64,000 bases of DNA from CADEEN01 sp963816315 (GTDB lineage: Bacteria; Pseudomonadota; Gammaproteobacteria; Burkholderiales; Burkholderiaceae_C): assembly GCA_963816315.1 (NCBI GenBank), contig CAWFJZ010000036.1, positions 62,001 through 126,000 of the forward strand, given 5' to 3'. This document shows, one piece after another, positions 16,428 to 25,673 of this stretch. The position numbers and the translations under genes were made by a program. The notes under the pieces are model-generated. The model made no database searches. It saw nothing but the letters and a program-made list of their open reading frames with translations, and was not told where the DNA came from. Position 1 is the stretch's first letter. The number at the start of each line of letters is the position of its first letter.

Positions 16428-18130
16428 ACGACCACGCAGCGATCGAAATCGGCTGCGACTTGCTCGTCATCGGCTCCGGTGCTTCGGGCCTCGCCGCCGC
16501 CGTCACCGCCGCGCACCACGGCTTGAAGGTCGTCCTGGTCGAGAAGGACCCGGTGTTCGGCGGGGCGACGGCTTGGTCGGGCGGCTGGATGTGGGTGCCC
16601 GGCAATCCGCTCGCGCAACGCGCCGGCATCCACGAGGACCCGCAGCAGCCGCGCACCTACCTGAAGAACGAACTCGGCGAGCGCTACGACGCGTCGCGCA
16701 TCGACGCCTTCCTCGACCACTGCGGCCCGATGGTGGCCTTCTTCGAGCAGCACACCGCGCTGCAGTTCGTCGATGGCAACGCGATTCCGGACGTGCACGG
16801 CAAGGTGCCCGGCGCCGCGACGCAGGGGCACCAGGTCGCGGCGGCGCCCTACGACGGCCGCGAGGTCGGGCCGTTGATCAAGCGGCTGCGCACCACCATG
16901 CGCGAGACCTCGTTCATCGGCATGCCGATCATGGCGGGCGCGGACCTCGCGGCGTTTCTCAGCATGACGCGCTCGTTCACGTCGCTGCTGCACGTGAGCC
17001 GGCGCTTCTGCCGCCACCTGATCGACCTCGCGATGCACGGCCGCGCGATGCAGCTCGTCAACGGCGTGGCGCTGGTCGCACGGCTGGCGAAATCGGCCGA
17101 GCAACTCGGCGTGCAGTTGATCGAGTCGGCGCCGGCGACGGCGCTTGATCGTCGAGAACGGTGCGGTGCGCGGTGCGGTCGTTGCCACCGCCGAGCGGCG
17201 AGATCGAGATTCGCGCGCGCAAGGGCGTGGTGCTGGCCGCGGGCGGCTTCCCGAACGACGTGCAGCGCCGCAAGGCGCTGTTCCCGCGCACGCCGACGGG
17301 CGAGGAACACCTGGCGCTGCCGCCCGCGAGTTGCTCGGGCGACGGCATCACGCTCGGCGAATCGGCGGGCGGCGTGCTGGTGACCGACGTGGCCTCGCCG
17401 GCGGCGTGGGCGCCGGTGTCCAAGGTGCCGCACGCCGACGGCAGCATCGGTCATTTCCCGCACATCATCGACCGCGCCAAGCCGGGCCTGATCGGCGTGC
17501 TCGCCAACGGCAAGCGCTTCGTCAATGAAGCCGACGGCTACTACGACTACACGGCGGCGATGGTGGCTGCGGTGCCGCAGGGCGCAAGAGGTGGCGTCGT
17601 GGCTCGTCTGCGACCACCGCTTCCAGCGCCGCTACGGCCTGGGCTTCGCCAAGCCGTTCCCGCTGCCGCTGGCGCCGTACCTGCGCAGCGGATACCTGAA
17701 GCGCGGCGCGTCGATCGAAGCGCTCGCCACCGCCTGCGGCATCGAGCCCGCCGCCTTGGCCGAAACGGTCAAGGTCTTCAACGAGCATGCGCGGCGCGGC
17801 GAAGACCCGGCCTTCGGCCGCGGCTCGACGCCGTACAACCGCAAGCAGGGCGATGCGCTGCACGGGCCCAACCCCTGCGTGGCGCCGATCGAGCACGGCC
17901 CTTTCTATGCGGTCAAGGTGCTGCCCGGCAGCTTCGGCACGTTCGCCGGCCTCAAGACCAACGCCTTCGCGCAGGTGCTGTCGCGTGACGAGCGACCGAT
18001 CGAGGGCCTGTACGCGGTCGGCACGGACATGGCCAGCGTCATGGGCGGCTTCTATCCGTCAGGCGGCATCAACCTCGGGCCGGCGATGACCTTCGGCTAT
18101 ATCGCCGGGCGCCATGCGGCGGGTTGCTGA
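16424..18130 (+). CDS. FAD-dependent dehydrogenase, fumarate reductase/3-ketosteroid dehydrogenase family (three frameshifts)
   Basis: Flavoprotein of about 568 residues. N-terminal FAD site: CDLLVIGSGASGLAAAVTAA, VVLVEKDPVFGGATAWSGGWMWVP. Frame changes near 17143, 17193 and 17585 join GVVLAAGGFPND, GDGITLGESAGG, VLANGKRFVNEADGYYDY, SWLVCDHRFQRRYG and the C-terminal GLYAVGTDMASVMGGFYPSGGI, all family hallmarks. The family oxidises C-C bonds next to carbonyls (succinate, ketosteroids, tricarballylate). The substrate here is not deducible. The start overlaps the preceding stop, and the 3' end overlaps the convergent eutC end by 34 bases. Confidence 0.85.
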
Positions 18131-18882
18131 CGCAGCAATTCGGTCGTGCTGCCGTCCTTCAGCGCGACGCCGCTGACGCCGCGGCGCAACGACTCGCGCA
18201 GCAGCCAGACGATGCGCTCCGCGGCGCGTTCGGGCGGCAGGCCTTCGGGGCGGATGTTGCTGACGCAATTGCGCTCCGCGTCCACGCGGCCGAGGGCCGG
18301 CGCGTGCGTGAGGTAGGCGCCCAGGCTGTCCGGCGAGCTCAGGCCCGGGCGTTCGCCGAGCAGGATCAACGCGACGCGGGCGTGCAGCAAGGCGCCGATC
18401 TCGTCGGCCAGCGCCACGCGGGCTTGCGTGGCGATGACCAGCGGCGCTGCCGTCAATTTGTCGCCGAGTGCGTGGTGCAACGCTGCCAGCAACGGCGGCG
18501 CATGGCGCTGCACGGCCAGCGCCGAGAGGCCGTCGCCGACGACGATCGCCAGGTCCACGCTGCCAGCGGCGAGGTCCTGCAATCGCACCGCGTCGGCCGG
18601 CGACAAGCGCCGCCCGAGGTCGGGCCGGCGCAGGTACTCGCCGCGGCTCGCGCAGCGGCTGCTCACGGTCACGCAGCGCCAACCTTGGGTACGCAACTGT
18701 GCTTCGAGCGCCGCCTCATCGAGTGCCACCTGCACCGCATCGCGCGCCTGCGCATGCGCGGCGGCCAGGCGCAGCACTTCGTTCGTGGGCAGCGCCACAC
18801 CGCTGCGTCCGAGGCCGATGCGTGCGGGGGTGTGGCGCCGCAGGTCAGCCCACGGGTCGGGAGGCACCGGCAGCGCCGTCAT
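18097..18882 (-). CDS. eutC: Ethanolamine ammonia-lyase small subunit
   Basis: The light chain of adenosylcobalamin-dependent ethanolamine ammonia-lyase, which splits ethanolamine to acetaldehyde and ammonia. 261 residues. Diagnostic segments are WADLRRHTPARIGLGRSG, VSSRCASRGEYLRRPDLGRR, VDLAIVVGDGLSALAVQRHA and ERNCVSNIRPEGL, the last two contributing to B12 binding. Its ATG overlaps the eutB stop (ATGA). No eut shell genes, eutR or acetaldehyde dehydrogenase are nearby. Confidence 0.95.
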   Translation of the reverse strand: MTALPVPPDPWADLRRHTPARIGLGRSGVALPTNEVLRLAAAHAQARDAVQVALDEAALEAQLRTQGWRCVTVSSRCASRGEYLRRPDLGRRLSPADAVRLQDLAAGSVDLAIVVGDGLSALAVQRHAPPLLAALHHALGDKLTAAPLVIATQARVALADEIGALLHARVALILLGERPGLSSPDSLGAYLTHAPALGRVDAERNCVSNIRPEGLPPERAAERIVWLLRESLRRGVSGVALKDGSTTELLRQQPAAWRPAI

Positions 18883-20279
18883 GGCGCGTGGCCTTCGAGC
18901 AGACGCGCCATCGTTTCGGCCAGCGCCGGCCGCGCCGGCGGCGGCAGCACCTCGCCACCCGCATCGGTGATGCCCATGCGCTGCAACCAGGCCTCGAACT
19001 CGGGCGCGCGCTTCAGGCCAAGCAACCGGCGCACGAAGAGCGCGTCGTGGAACGACGTGCTCTGGTAGTTCAGCATCACGTCGTCGGCGCCGGGCACGCC
19101 CATGACGAAGTTGACGCCGGCCGCGCCGAGCAGCACGAGCAGGTTGTCCATGTCGTCGCCGTCGGCCTCGGCATGGTTCGTGTAGCAGATGTCGCAGCCC
19201 ATCGGCAGGCCGAGCAGCTTGCCGCAGAAATGGTCTTCGAGCCCGGCGCGCACGATCTGCTTGCCGTCGTACAGGTACTCCGGGCCGATGAAGCCGACGA
19301 CGGTGTTGACCAGGAGCGGCCGAAAGCGCCGCGCCACCGCATAGGCACGCGCTTCGAGCGTCTGCTGATCGACGCCGTGGTGGGCGTTGGCCGAGAGCGC
19401 ACTGCCCTGGCCGGTCTCGAAGTACATGACGTTGTCGCCGAGCGTGCCGCGACGCTGCGCCAGCGCGGCCGCACGCGCCTCGTCGAGCAGCGCGAGGTCG
19501 ATGCCGAAGGCGCGGTTGGCGGCCTCGGTGCCGGCGATCGACTGGAACACCAGATCCACCGGCGCGCCGCGCGCGATCGCGGCCAGCGTGTTCGTCACAT
19601 GCGTCAGCACGCAGGCTTGCGTGGGAATGGCGTGGCGCGAGATCAATTCGTCGAACAGGTGCAGCAGGCGCACCAGATCGCTCACGTTGTCGGAGGCCGG
19701 GTTGACGCCGATGACCGCGTCGCCGGCGCCGTACATCAGGCCGTCGAGCACGCTGGCCAGAATGCCGGCCGGGCTGTCGCTCGGATGATTCGGCTGCAGC
19801 CGCACCGCCAGGTGCCCCGGCAGGCCGAGCGTGTTGCGAAAGCGCGTGACGGCGCTGCACTTGCGCGCCACCGCCATCAGGTCCTGGTTGCGCATCAGCT
19901 TGCTCACAGCGGCCACCATCTCGGGCGTGAGGCCGGGGGCGAGGGCGCGCAGCACGTCGGTGCTGGCTGCATCCGACAACAGCCAATCGCGAAACGCACC
20001 CACCGTCAGATGCGCCACCGGTGCGAAGGCGGCGCTGTCGTGCGTGTCGATGATGAGGCGTGTCACGGCGTCGGTTTCATACGGCACCAGCGGCTGCCGC
20101 AGTAACGCGATCAACGGCAGATCAGCCAGCGCTGCGCGCGCGGCCACACGCTCGGCGGCGCTGCCCGCCGCGATGCCCGCGAGCTGGTCGCCCGAGCGTT
20201 CGGGCGTGGCCTTGGCCATCAGTTCTCGCAGGTCGGAGAAGTGATAACGCTGCGCGCCGACGGCAGAGGAAAAGGCCAT
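18879..20279 (-). CDS. eutB: Ethanolamine ammonia-lyase large subunit
   Basis: The catalytic TIM-barrel heavy chain, 466 residues, full length. Recognisable segments include HFSDLRELMAKATPERSGDQLAG at the N-terminus, DAVIGVNPASDNVSDLVRLL, YFETGQGSALSANAHHGVDQ (substrate and B12 site), VGFIGPEYLYDGKQIVRAGLEDHF and VMGVPGADDVMLNYQSTSFHD. The start at 20279 matches the family N-terminus; the upstream frame extension lies in the shared intergenic region with mtoX. Confidence 0.95.
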   Translation of the reverse strand: MAFSSAVGAQRYHFSDLRELMAKATPERSGDQLAGIAAGSAAERVAARAALADLPLIALLRQPLVPYETDAVTRLIIDTHDSAAFAPVAHLTVGAFRDWLLSDAASTDVLRALAPGLTPEMVAAVSKLMRNQDLMAVARKCSAVTRFRNTLGLPGHLAVRLQPNHPSDSPAGILASVLDGLMYGAGDAVIGVNPASDNVSDLVRLLHLFDELISRHAIPTQACVLTHVTNTLAAIARGAPVDLVFQSIAGTEAANRAFGIDLALLDEARAAALAQRRGTLGDNVMYFETGQGSALSANAHHGVDQQTLEARAYAVARRFRPLLVNTVVGFIGPEYLYDGKQIVRAGLEDHFCGKLLGLPMGCDICYTNHAEADGDDMDNLLVLLGAAGVNFVMGVPGADDVMLNYQSTSFHDALFVRRLLGLKRAPEFEAWLQRMGITDAGGEVLPPPARPALAETMARLLEGHAP

Positions 20280-20362
20280 GCACGAGCGTACATCGGTAGG
20301 GCTTGCGCAAGGGCAGCGAAAGTGCTCCAGTGGTCGTCTCGAACCCATCCAGGAGACGGTCC

Positions 20363-21682
20363 ATGAAACATCGCTTGTCGGTGCTCGTCGTTGCCTCGCT
20401 CTTTGCCGCCGGCGCCGCCCGCGCCGACGAAACCTGCAACTCGCCGTACCTGGCCAAGCTGATCAAGGGCCAGGAAGACTACGTGCATGTCTGGACGCTC
20501 GGCGTCGAGGGCATGGGCGACGGTCGCGACAAGCTGGTGACGATCGACGCAAACCCGAAATCGAAGACCTACGGCAAGGTGGTCGGCAAGGTGTCGGTCG
20601 CCGGCGCGCCGCGCGGCGAAGCGCACCACATGGGCTTCACCGATGACCGGCGCTACCTGTGGGCCGGGGGCCTCGAAGACAGCCGCATCCACGTCTTCGA
20701 CGTCGGCAGCAACCCGGCCAAGCCGCGCCTCGTCAAGACCATCGACTTCGCCAAGCAAAGTGGCTATGCCGGCCCGCACACCTTCTACGCGCTGCCGGGC
20801 CGCATGCTGATCGCCGGCCTGTCGAACGCCAAGGACAAAGGCGGCACGACAGGCCTGGCGACCTACAACAACAGCGGCAAGCTGATCGCCAAACACGACA
20901 TGCCGACCAGCGATGTTGGTGGTGTGAAGGGCGACGGCTACGGCTACGACATCGCCATCAACCCGGGCAAGAACGCGATGCTGACGTCGAGCTTCACCGG
21001 CTACAAGAACTACATGCGCCCGCTCGGCGAGCTGATCAAGGACGCCGAGGCGATGAAAAACTTCGGCAACACGATGGTGTTGTGGGACCTGAAGGCGATG
21101 AAGCCGCAGCAGGTGTTCGCGGTGCCGGGCGCGCCGCTGGAGATCCGCTGGTCGTTGAAGGAGGGCGACAACTGGGCCATCACCGCCGCCGCGCTCACGT
21201 CCAAGCTCTGGCTGGTGAAGGCCGGCGCCGACGGCAAGTACGCGGCCAAGGAAGTCGGCACGATCGGCGACCCGGCGAAGATTCCGCTGCCGGTGGACAT
21301 CTCGATCGCCGCCGACGGCAAGGGCCTGTGGGTCAACACCTTCATGGACGGCATGACGCGCTACTTCGACCTGACGAACCCAGAAGCGCCGAAGGAGACG
21401 TACTCGAAGCAGACCGGCAAACAGGTCAACATGATTTCGCAAAGCTGGGACGGCAAGCGCGTGTACATCACGTCGAGCCTGCTCGACAAGTGGGACAAGG
21501 GCGGCGCCGATAACGAGCAGTTCCTGCGCGCGTTCGCATGGGACGGCAAGGAGTTGAAGCCGGCCTTCGAAGTCGATTTCGCGAAAGAAAAACTCGGCCG
21601 TGCGCACCACATGAAATTCAGTGCGAAGAGCAGCGGCAAGAGCATGGCTCAGGTGGCGCGCGAGCAGTTGGCGATGAAATGA
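20363..21682 (+). CDS. mtoX: Methanethiol oxidase (selenium-binding protein 1 / SBP56 family), exported
   Basis: Periplasmic copper enzyme that oxidises methanethiol to formaldehyde, H2S and H2O2. 439 residues with a signal peptide cut after ARA (residue about 22). Family blocks: CNSPYLAKLIKGQEDYVHVW, HHMGFTDDRRYLWAGGLEDS, GPHTFYALPGRMLI, GDGYGYDIAINPGKNAMLTSS and HHMKFSAK near the end, the His residues being likely copper ligands. AGGAGA precedes ATG 20363. An SCO1-type copper protein follows with ATGA overlap, as in described mtoX operons. The usual downstream mauG is missing. Confidence 0.88.
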   Translation: MKHRLSVLVVASLFAAGAARADETCNSPYLAKLIKGQEDYVHVWTLGVEGMGDGRDKLVTIDANPKSKTYGKVVGKVSVAGAPRGEAHHMGFTDDRRYLWAGGLEDSRIHVFDVGSNPAKPRLVKTIDFAKQSGYAGPHTFYALPGRMLIAGLSNAKDKGGTTGLATYNNSGKLIAKHDMPTSDVGGVKGDGYGYDIAINPGKNAMLTSSFTGYKNYMRPLGELIKDAEAMKNFGNTMVLWDLKAMKPQQVFAVPGAPLEIRWSLKEGDNWAITAAALTSKLWLVKAGADGKYAAKEVGTIGDPAKIPLPVDISIAADGKGLWVNTFMDGMTRYFDLTNPEAPKETYSKQTGKQVNMISQSWDGKRVYITSSLLDKWDKGGADNEQFLRAFAWDGKELKPAFEVDFAKEKLGRAHHMKFSAKSSGKSMAQVAREQLAMK

Positions 21683-22353
21683 GCCTCTCCCGCCGCGCCG
21701 CGTGCGCGTTGGCGTTGTCGCCGCTGATGGCGCTCGCGGCGGGCGACGCGGCGCCGGCGCCCGGCGGCCCGCGCGTCGAGGCGCAACGCCTGCCGCCACC
21801 CGGCAGCTACACGCTGCCGCGCATCCAGCGCTGCCCCGATGGCGAGGTGCTGCAGACGGACGGCCGTGCGCTGCGTCTGCACAGCGCATTGCGCGGCAAG
21901 GTCAGCGTGCTCGGCTTCATGTACACCTACTGCCGCGACCCGGTGGGCTGCCCGCTGGCGTACCGCATCATGGTCGCCACGCGCGATGCCCTGATGCGCG
22001 ATCCGTCACTCGCCGCGCTGTCGCAACTCATCAGCCTGAGCTTCGACCCGACCAACGACACGCCCGAGCAGATGCGGATGTACGGCCACGGCCAGGCCGA
22101 CCCGGCGCGCGTGCGCTGGCGTTTTCTCACCACCGCGTCGGTGCCCAAGCTGCTGCCGCTGCTCGAAGGCCTGGGCCAGGATGTGAGTGTCGAGACCGAT
22201 GCCCGCGGCAAACCGACGCGCACGCTGAACCATCTGCTCAAGGTCTTCCTGATCGACCCGCAGCTCTGGGTGCGCGAGATCTACAGCGTGGCCACGCTCG
22301 ACACCGCGGCGTTGCTCAACGACATGAAGACCGTGGCGGGCGAGGCGAGTTGA
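21679..22353 (+). CDS. SCO1/SenC-family copper-handling thioredoxin-fold protein
   Basis: A 224-residue exported protein (signal segment ALALSPLMALAAGDA) with the SCO1/SenC fold: GKVSVLGFMYTYCRDPVGCPLAYRIM, LISLSFDPTNDTPEQMRMYG and LLKVFLIDPQLWVREIYS. The cysteine pair is spaced C-x5-C rather than the usual C-x3-C. Being coupled to mtoX, it probably supplies copper to methanethiol oxidase. Translation begins at ATG 21679, overlapping the mtoX stop. Confidence 0.88.
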   Translation: MSLSRRAACALALSPLMALAAGDAAPAPGGPRVEAQRLPPPGSYTLPRIQRCPDGEVLQTDGRALRLHSALRGKVSVLGFMYTYCRDPVGCPLAYRIMVATRDALMRDPSLAALSQLISLSFDPTNDTPEQMRMYGHGQADPARVRWRFLTTASVPKLLPLLEGLGQDVSVETDARGKPTRTLNHLLKVFLIDPQLWVREIYSVATLDTAALLNDMKTVAGEAS

Positions 22354-22424
22354 GACGCGGCGCACGCAACCCAGGCCGGTGATCGGGTGGCTCGATGCGT
22401 CCGGCGCGGGCTGATCTCGCGCCG

Positions 22425-23615
22425 TCAGACGAACTCGGGCCGCACCCAGACGGCCCCCGCCGCCGCCGACTTGACCGCAGCCTCGATGAAGGCCATGCCC
22501 TTGATGCCGTCGTCGAGGCCGGGGAACTCGACCTCGGGCGGGATCGGGCGGCCGGCATCCAGCGCGCGGATCGCCTGCGCGGCTTCGCTGTAGAGATTGG
22601 CGAAACCTTCGAGGTAGCCCTCGGGGTGGCCCGACGGGATGCGCGTCAAGCGCGCCGCGGACGCGTGCGCGGCGGGCGAGCCGCGCGTCACCAGCCGGCG
22701 CGATTCACCGAGCGGCGAATGGATCAGCGTGTTGGGCTCGGCCTGCACCCACTCGATGCCGCCGCGCGTGCCATACACACGCAGCCGCAAACCGTTCTCG
22801 TGGCCGGGCGCCACCTGGCTGGCCCACAACATGCCCCTGGCGCCGCCCTGGTAACGCAGCAGCATGTTGACGTTGTCGTCCAGCCGCCGGCCCGGCACGA
22901 AGGCGGTGAGCTCGGCGCAGAGTTGCTCCAGCGTCAGGCCGGTCACGTAGTTGGCGAGCTGGTAGGCATGCGTGCCGATGTCGCCCAGGCACCCTCCCGC
23001 GCCGGAGCGCGCCGGGTCGGTGCGCCACTCGGCTTGCTTGTGCCCTTGCTGCTCGATCGGTTCGGTCAGCCACTCCTGGGGGTACTCGACCTGCACCAGG
23101 CGCAGCTCGCCCAGCGCGTCGGCCGCCACCATCGCGCGCGCATGGCGCACCAGCGGGTAGCCGGTGTAGTTGTGCGTCAGGCAGAACAGCTTGCCGCTGC
23201 GGCGCGCCAGATCGCGCAAGGTCAGTGCATCGGCCAGGGTGCTGGCCAGCGGCTTGTCGCAGATGACGTGAAAGCCCTGGCGCAGAAAGGCTGTCGCCAC
23301 CGGCACATGCAGGTGGTTGGGCGTGACGATGGCCACGGCATCGATCGGGTCGCTGCGCCGGCGCTCGGCTCGCGCCATCTCGTCGTAGCTGCCGTACGAG
23401 CGCTGCGGGTCCAGGCCCAGCGCCGCAGCCGAGCGCGCGGCGCGCGGCACATCGGCGCTGAGCGCGCCGGCCACGAGCTGGAAGTGATCGTCCAGGCGCG
23501 CGGCAATGCGATGCACGGCGCCGATGAAGGCACCCTCGCCGCCGCCGACCATGCCCAGGCGAAGGCGCCGTTGCGCACTGCCGCCTTCGCTCGCGCTGCC
23601 GGCTTCGATCGTCAT
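22425..23615 (-). CDS. Gfo/Idh/MocA-family NAD(P)-dependent oxidoreductase
   Basis: 396 residues. Rossmann N-terminus LRLGMVGGGEGAFIGAVHR, nucleotide-site DAVAIVTPNHLHVPVATAFL, the family lysine in CDKPLA (Gfo/Idh/MocA EKP/DKP motif), and a C-terminal substrate domain with CLGDIGTHAYQLANYVTG. It likely oxidises a sugar or cyclitol. The start at 23615 is supported by GAGGAG ahead of ATG; an in-frame ATG at 23687 lacks a site. It is divergent from a sugar isomerase, which suggests a shared carbohydrate pathway. Confidence 0.88.
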   Translation of the reverse strand: MTIEAGSASEGGSAQRRLRLGMVGGGEGAFIGAVHRIAARLDDHFQLVAGALSADVPRAARSAAALGLDPQRSYGSYDEMARAERRRSDPIDAVAIVTPNHLHVPVATAFLRQGFHVICDKPLASTLADALTLRDLARRSGKLFCLTHNYTGYPLVRHARAMVAADALGELRLVQVEYPQEWLTEPIEQQGHKQAEWRTDPARSGAGGCLGDIGTHAYQLANYVTGLTLEQLCAELTAFVPGRRLDDNVNMLLRYQGGARGMLWASQVAPGHENGLRLRVYGTRGGIEWVQAEPNTLIHSPLGESRRLVTRGSPAAHASAARLTRIPSGHPEGYLEGFANLYSEAAQAIRALDAGRPIPPEVEFPGLDDGIKGMAFIEAAVKSAAAGAVWVRPEFV

Positions 23616-23807
23616 CGTGTTCTCCTCGTCGTGCCTGGTCGTGATCAGCGCGCTGCCCACAGCAGGCCGCTCCAGGATCGTACTCATTTGCGCACCGATC
23701 TTTCATGCAACGCACGTGGCGCGCAAGGCAATGGACCACTAGGATGAAGCACGCCCGAAGCGGCTTCGCCGCCCTGACGGTACTTGTCTGAACAGGAGAG
23801 CCTCATC

Positions 23808-24866
23808 ATGAAAAAGATCCAGGGCCCGGCCATCTTTCTGGCGCAGTTCGCGGGCGACGAGGCGCCCTTCAATTCGCTCGACAGCATCGCGCGCTGGGCC
23901 GCCGACCTGGGCTACGTCGGCGTGCAGATTCCCACCTGGGACAAGCGCCTGTTCGACCTCGAACGCGCCGCGCAGAGCCAGACCTATTGCGACGAAGTGC
24001 AGGGTCGATTGAAGGCGTGCGGCATCGCCGTCACCGAGCTGTCCACGCACCTGCAAGGCCAGCTGGTGGCGGTGCACCCGGCCTACGACCTGCCGATGGA
24101 CGGCTTCGCACCTGAGGCGCTGCGCGGCAAGCCGGCGGCGCGCACCGAGTGGGCGATCGGGCAGTTGAAGCACGCCGCGAAGGCGTCGCAACGGCTGGGC
24201 TTGAAGTCGCACGCCAGCTTCAGCGGCGCGCTCGCCTGGCCTTACCTCTACCCATGGCCGCAGCGCCCCGCCGGTCTTGTCGAGGCGGCATTCGACGAAC
24301 TCGCCAAACGCTGGCGCCCGATCCTCGATGTCTTCGATGAAAACGGCGTCGATGTCTGCTACGAAATCCATCCCGGCGAAGACCTGTGCGACGGCGCCAG
24401 CTTCGAGATGTTCCTCGACCGTGTGAACCAGCATCCGCGCGCCAACCTGCTCTACGACCCGAGCCACTTCGTGCTGCAGCAACTCGACTACCTGGCCTAC
24501 ATCGACCTCTACCACTCGCGCATCAAGGCCTTCCACGTCAAGGACGCCGAGTTCCGGCCGACCGGACGGCAGGGCGTGTACGGCGGCTTCCAGGCCTGGA
24601 AGGATCGCGCCGGGCGCTTCCGCTCGCTGGGCGACGGCCAGGTCGATTTCCGCGCGATCTTCAGCAAGCTCACGCAGTATGGCTACCAGGGCTGGGCGGT
24701 GCTCGAGTGGGAGTGCTGCCTGAAGGATCCCGGCCAAGGCGCGGCCGAGGGCGCACCGTTCATCCGCGACCATCTGATCCAGGTGGCGGAGCGCTCGTTC
24801 GACGATTTCGCCGCGGCGGGCACTGACGATGCTGCCAATCGGCGAATGCTGGGCTTGGCGGGGTAG
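23808..24866 (+). CDS. Sugar phosphate isomerase/epimerase (AP-endonuclease-2 fold)
   Basis: A 352-residue TIM-barrel protein. Segments typical of this superfamily: LGYVGVQIPTWDKRLFDL, GIAVTELSTHLQGQL, DVCYEIHPGEDLCDG (metal-ligand Glu and His), LLYDPSHFVLQQLDYLAYI, RIKAFHVKDAEF and WAVLEWECCLKDP. AGGAGAG lies seven bases before ATG 23808. With the divergent Gfo/Idh/MocA enzyme it probably converts an oxidised sugar; the substrate cannot be read from the sequence. Confidence 0.87.
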   Translation: MKKIQGPAIFLAQFAGDEAPFNSLDSIARWAADLGYVGVQIPTWDKRLFDLERAAQSQTYCDEVQGRLKACGIAVTELSTHLQGQLVAVHPAYDLPMDGFAPEALRGKPAARTEWAIGQLKHAAKASQRLGLKSHASFSGALAWPYLYPWPQRPAGLVEAAFDELAKRWRPILDVFDENGVDVCYEIHPGEDLCDGASFEMFLDRVNQHPRANLLYDPSHFVLQQLDYLAYIDLYHSRIKAFHVKDAEFRPTGRQGVYGGFQAWKDRAGRFRSLGDGQVDFRAIFSKLTQYGYQGWAVLEWECCLKDPGQGAAEGAPFIRDHLIQVAERSFDDFAAAGTDDAANRRMLGLAG

Positions 24867-24906
24867 TTGTTCAGCGCCGAGCACGGCGCTGCCTGACGAC
24901 GCGTTT

Positions 24907-25485
24907 TCAGGCCATCGTCAGACCGTTGAGATCGATCGCCACACCAGGAAGCGACGCCACCGCTGTCGGCCCCGGCGACTCGCTGGTCGTGGAGTCGCCA
25001 TAGGATTCACCCACGGGTTTGCGGAAAGAACAGGTCTGGCGGTTCTCGAGATCGACAATCCAAACCTCGGGTACGCCATGGCGCGCATAGAGCGGCAGCT
25101 TGACGCGGCGGTCATAGTCCAGCGAGGTGTCGGCCACTTCAACGAGCAGCAGCACATCACCCGGCCCCGGGTGCTGCGCGGCGTAGAAGTCGGCCCTCGG
25201 GCGCAGCAGCATCAGGTCGGGTTCAGGCTCGCTGGAGTCGGACAAGCGCAGCGGGAGCTGGCACGACACGATGGCCGCGTCGCCGACGGCAAGGGTCAGG
25301 CGCCGGTCCAGCAGGCGCACCGCCGCAGCGTGTCGGCTCTTCATCGGTGCCATGTCGATCACCTCGCCGTCGATCAACTCCACACGCGCATCCGGCGCCA
25401 GGATCCCCGCCTCGGCCATGCGGTGGTAGCCGTCCACCGTGATACGGTGGCGCAGCATGTGAACCGGTTGATCGAGGGCGCCCAT
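24907..25485 (-). CDS. Uma2-family (DUF820) putative endonuclease
   Basis: A 192-residue PD-(D/E)XK-fold protein: HRITVDGYHRMAEAGILAPDARVELIDGEVIDM, then PEPDLMLLRP, VLLLVEVADTSLDYDRRVKLPLYARHGVPEVWIVDL, where D, E-V and the distal lysine form the nuclease core. The family is expanded in cyanobacteria and scattered elsewhere; biological roles are unknown and possibly linked to mobile DNA. It stands alone between unrelated genes. Start at ATG 25485. Confidence 0.85.
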   Translation of the reverse strand: MGALDQPVHMLRHRITVDGYHRMAEAGILAPDARVELIDGEVIDMAPMKSRHAAAVRLLDRRLTLAVGDAAIVSCQLPLRLSDSSEPEPDLMLLRPRADFYAAQHPGPGDVLLLVEVADTSLDYDRRVKLPLYARHGVPEVWIVDLENRQTCSFRKPVGESYGDSTTSESPGPTAVASLPGVAIDLNGLTMA

Positions 25486-25673
25486 GGTGCGAAGAATTTT
25501 AGACCCGGTGGCCAGAGACGAAACGCTTGACCTTCGACGCCACGAGGCCGGCGCATCGTTCATGGACGCCCGAGGGCGTTCGTCGTCAACATCCCTGAGT
25601 GCAGGCAGGCCAGAGCGCTTGCTCAACCTGATGGGCTCGCCAGTGCGCAGCGTTCACCGGTTTGATGGTTCGA

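Noticed and set aside
22395..23747. A 450-codon plus-strand frame over the Gfo/Idh/MocA gene
   Set aside because: Arg-rich shadow; the minus strand has clear Rossmann and DKP motifs.
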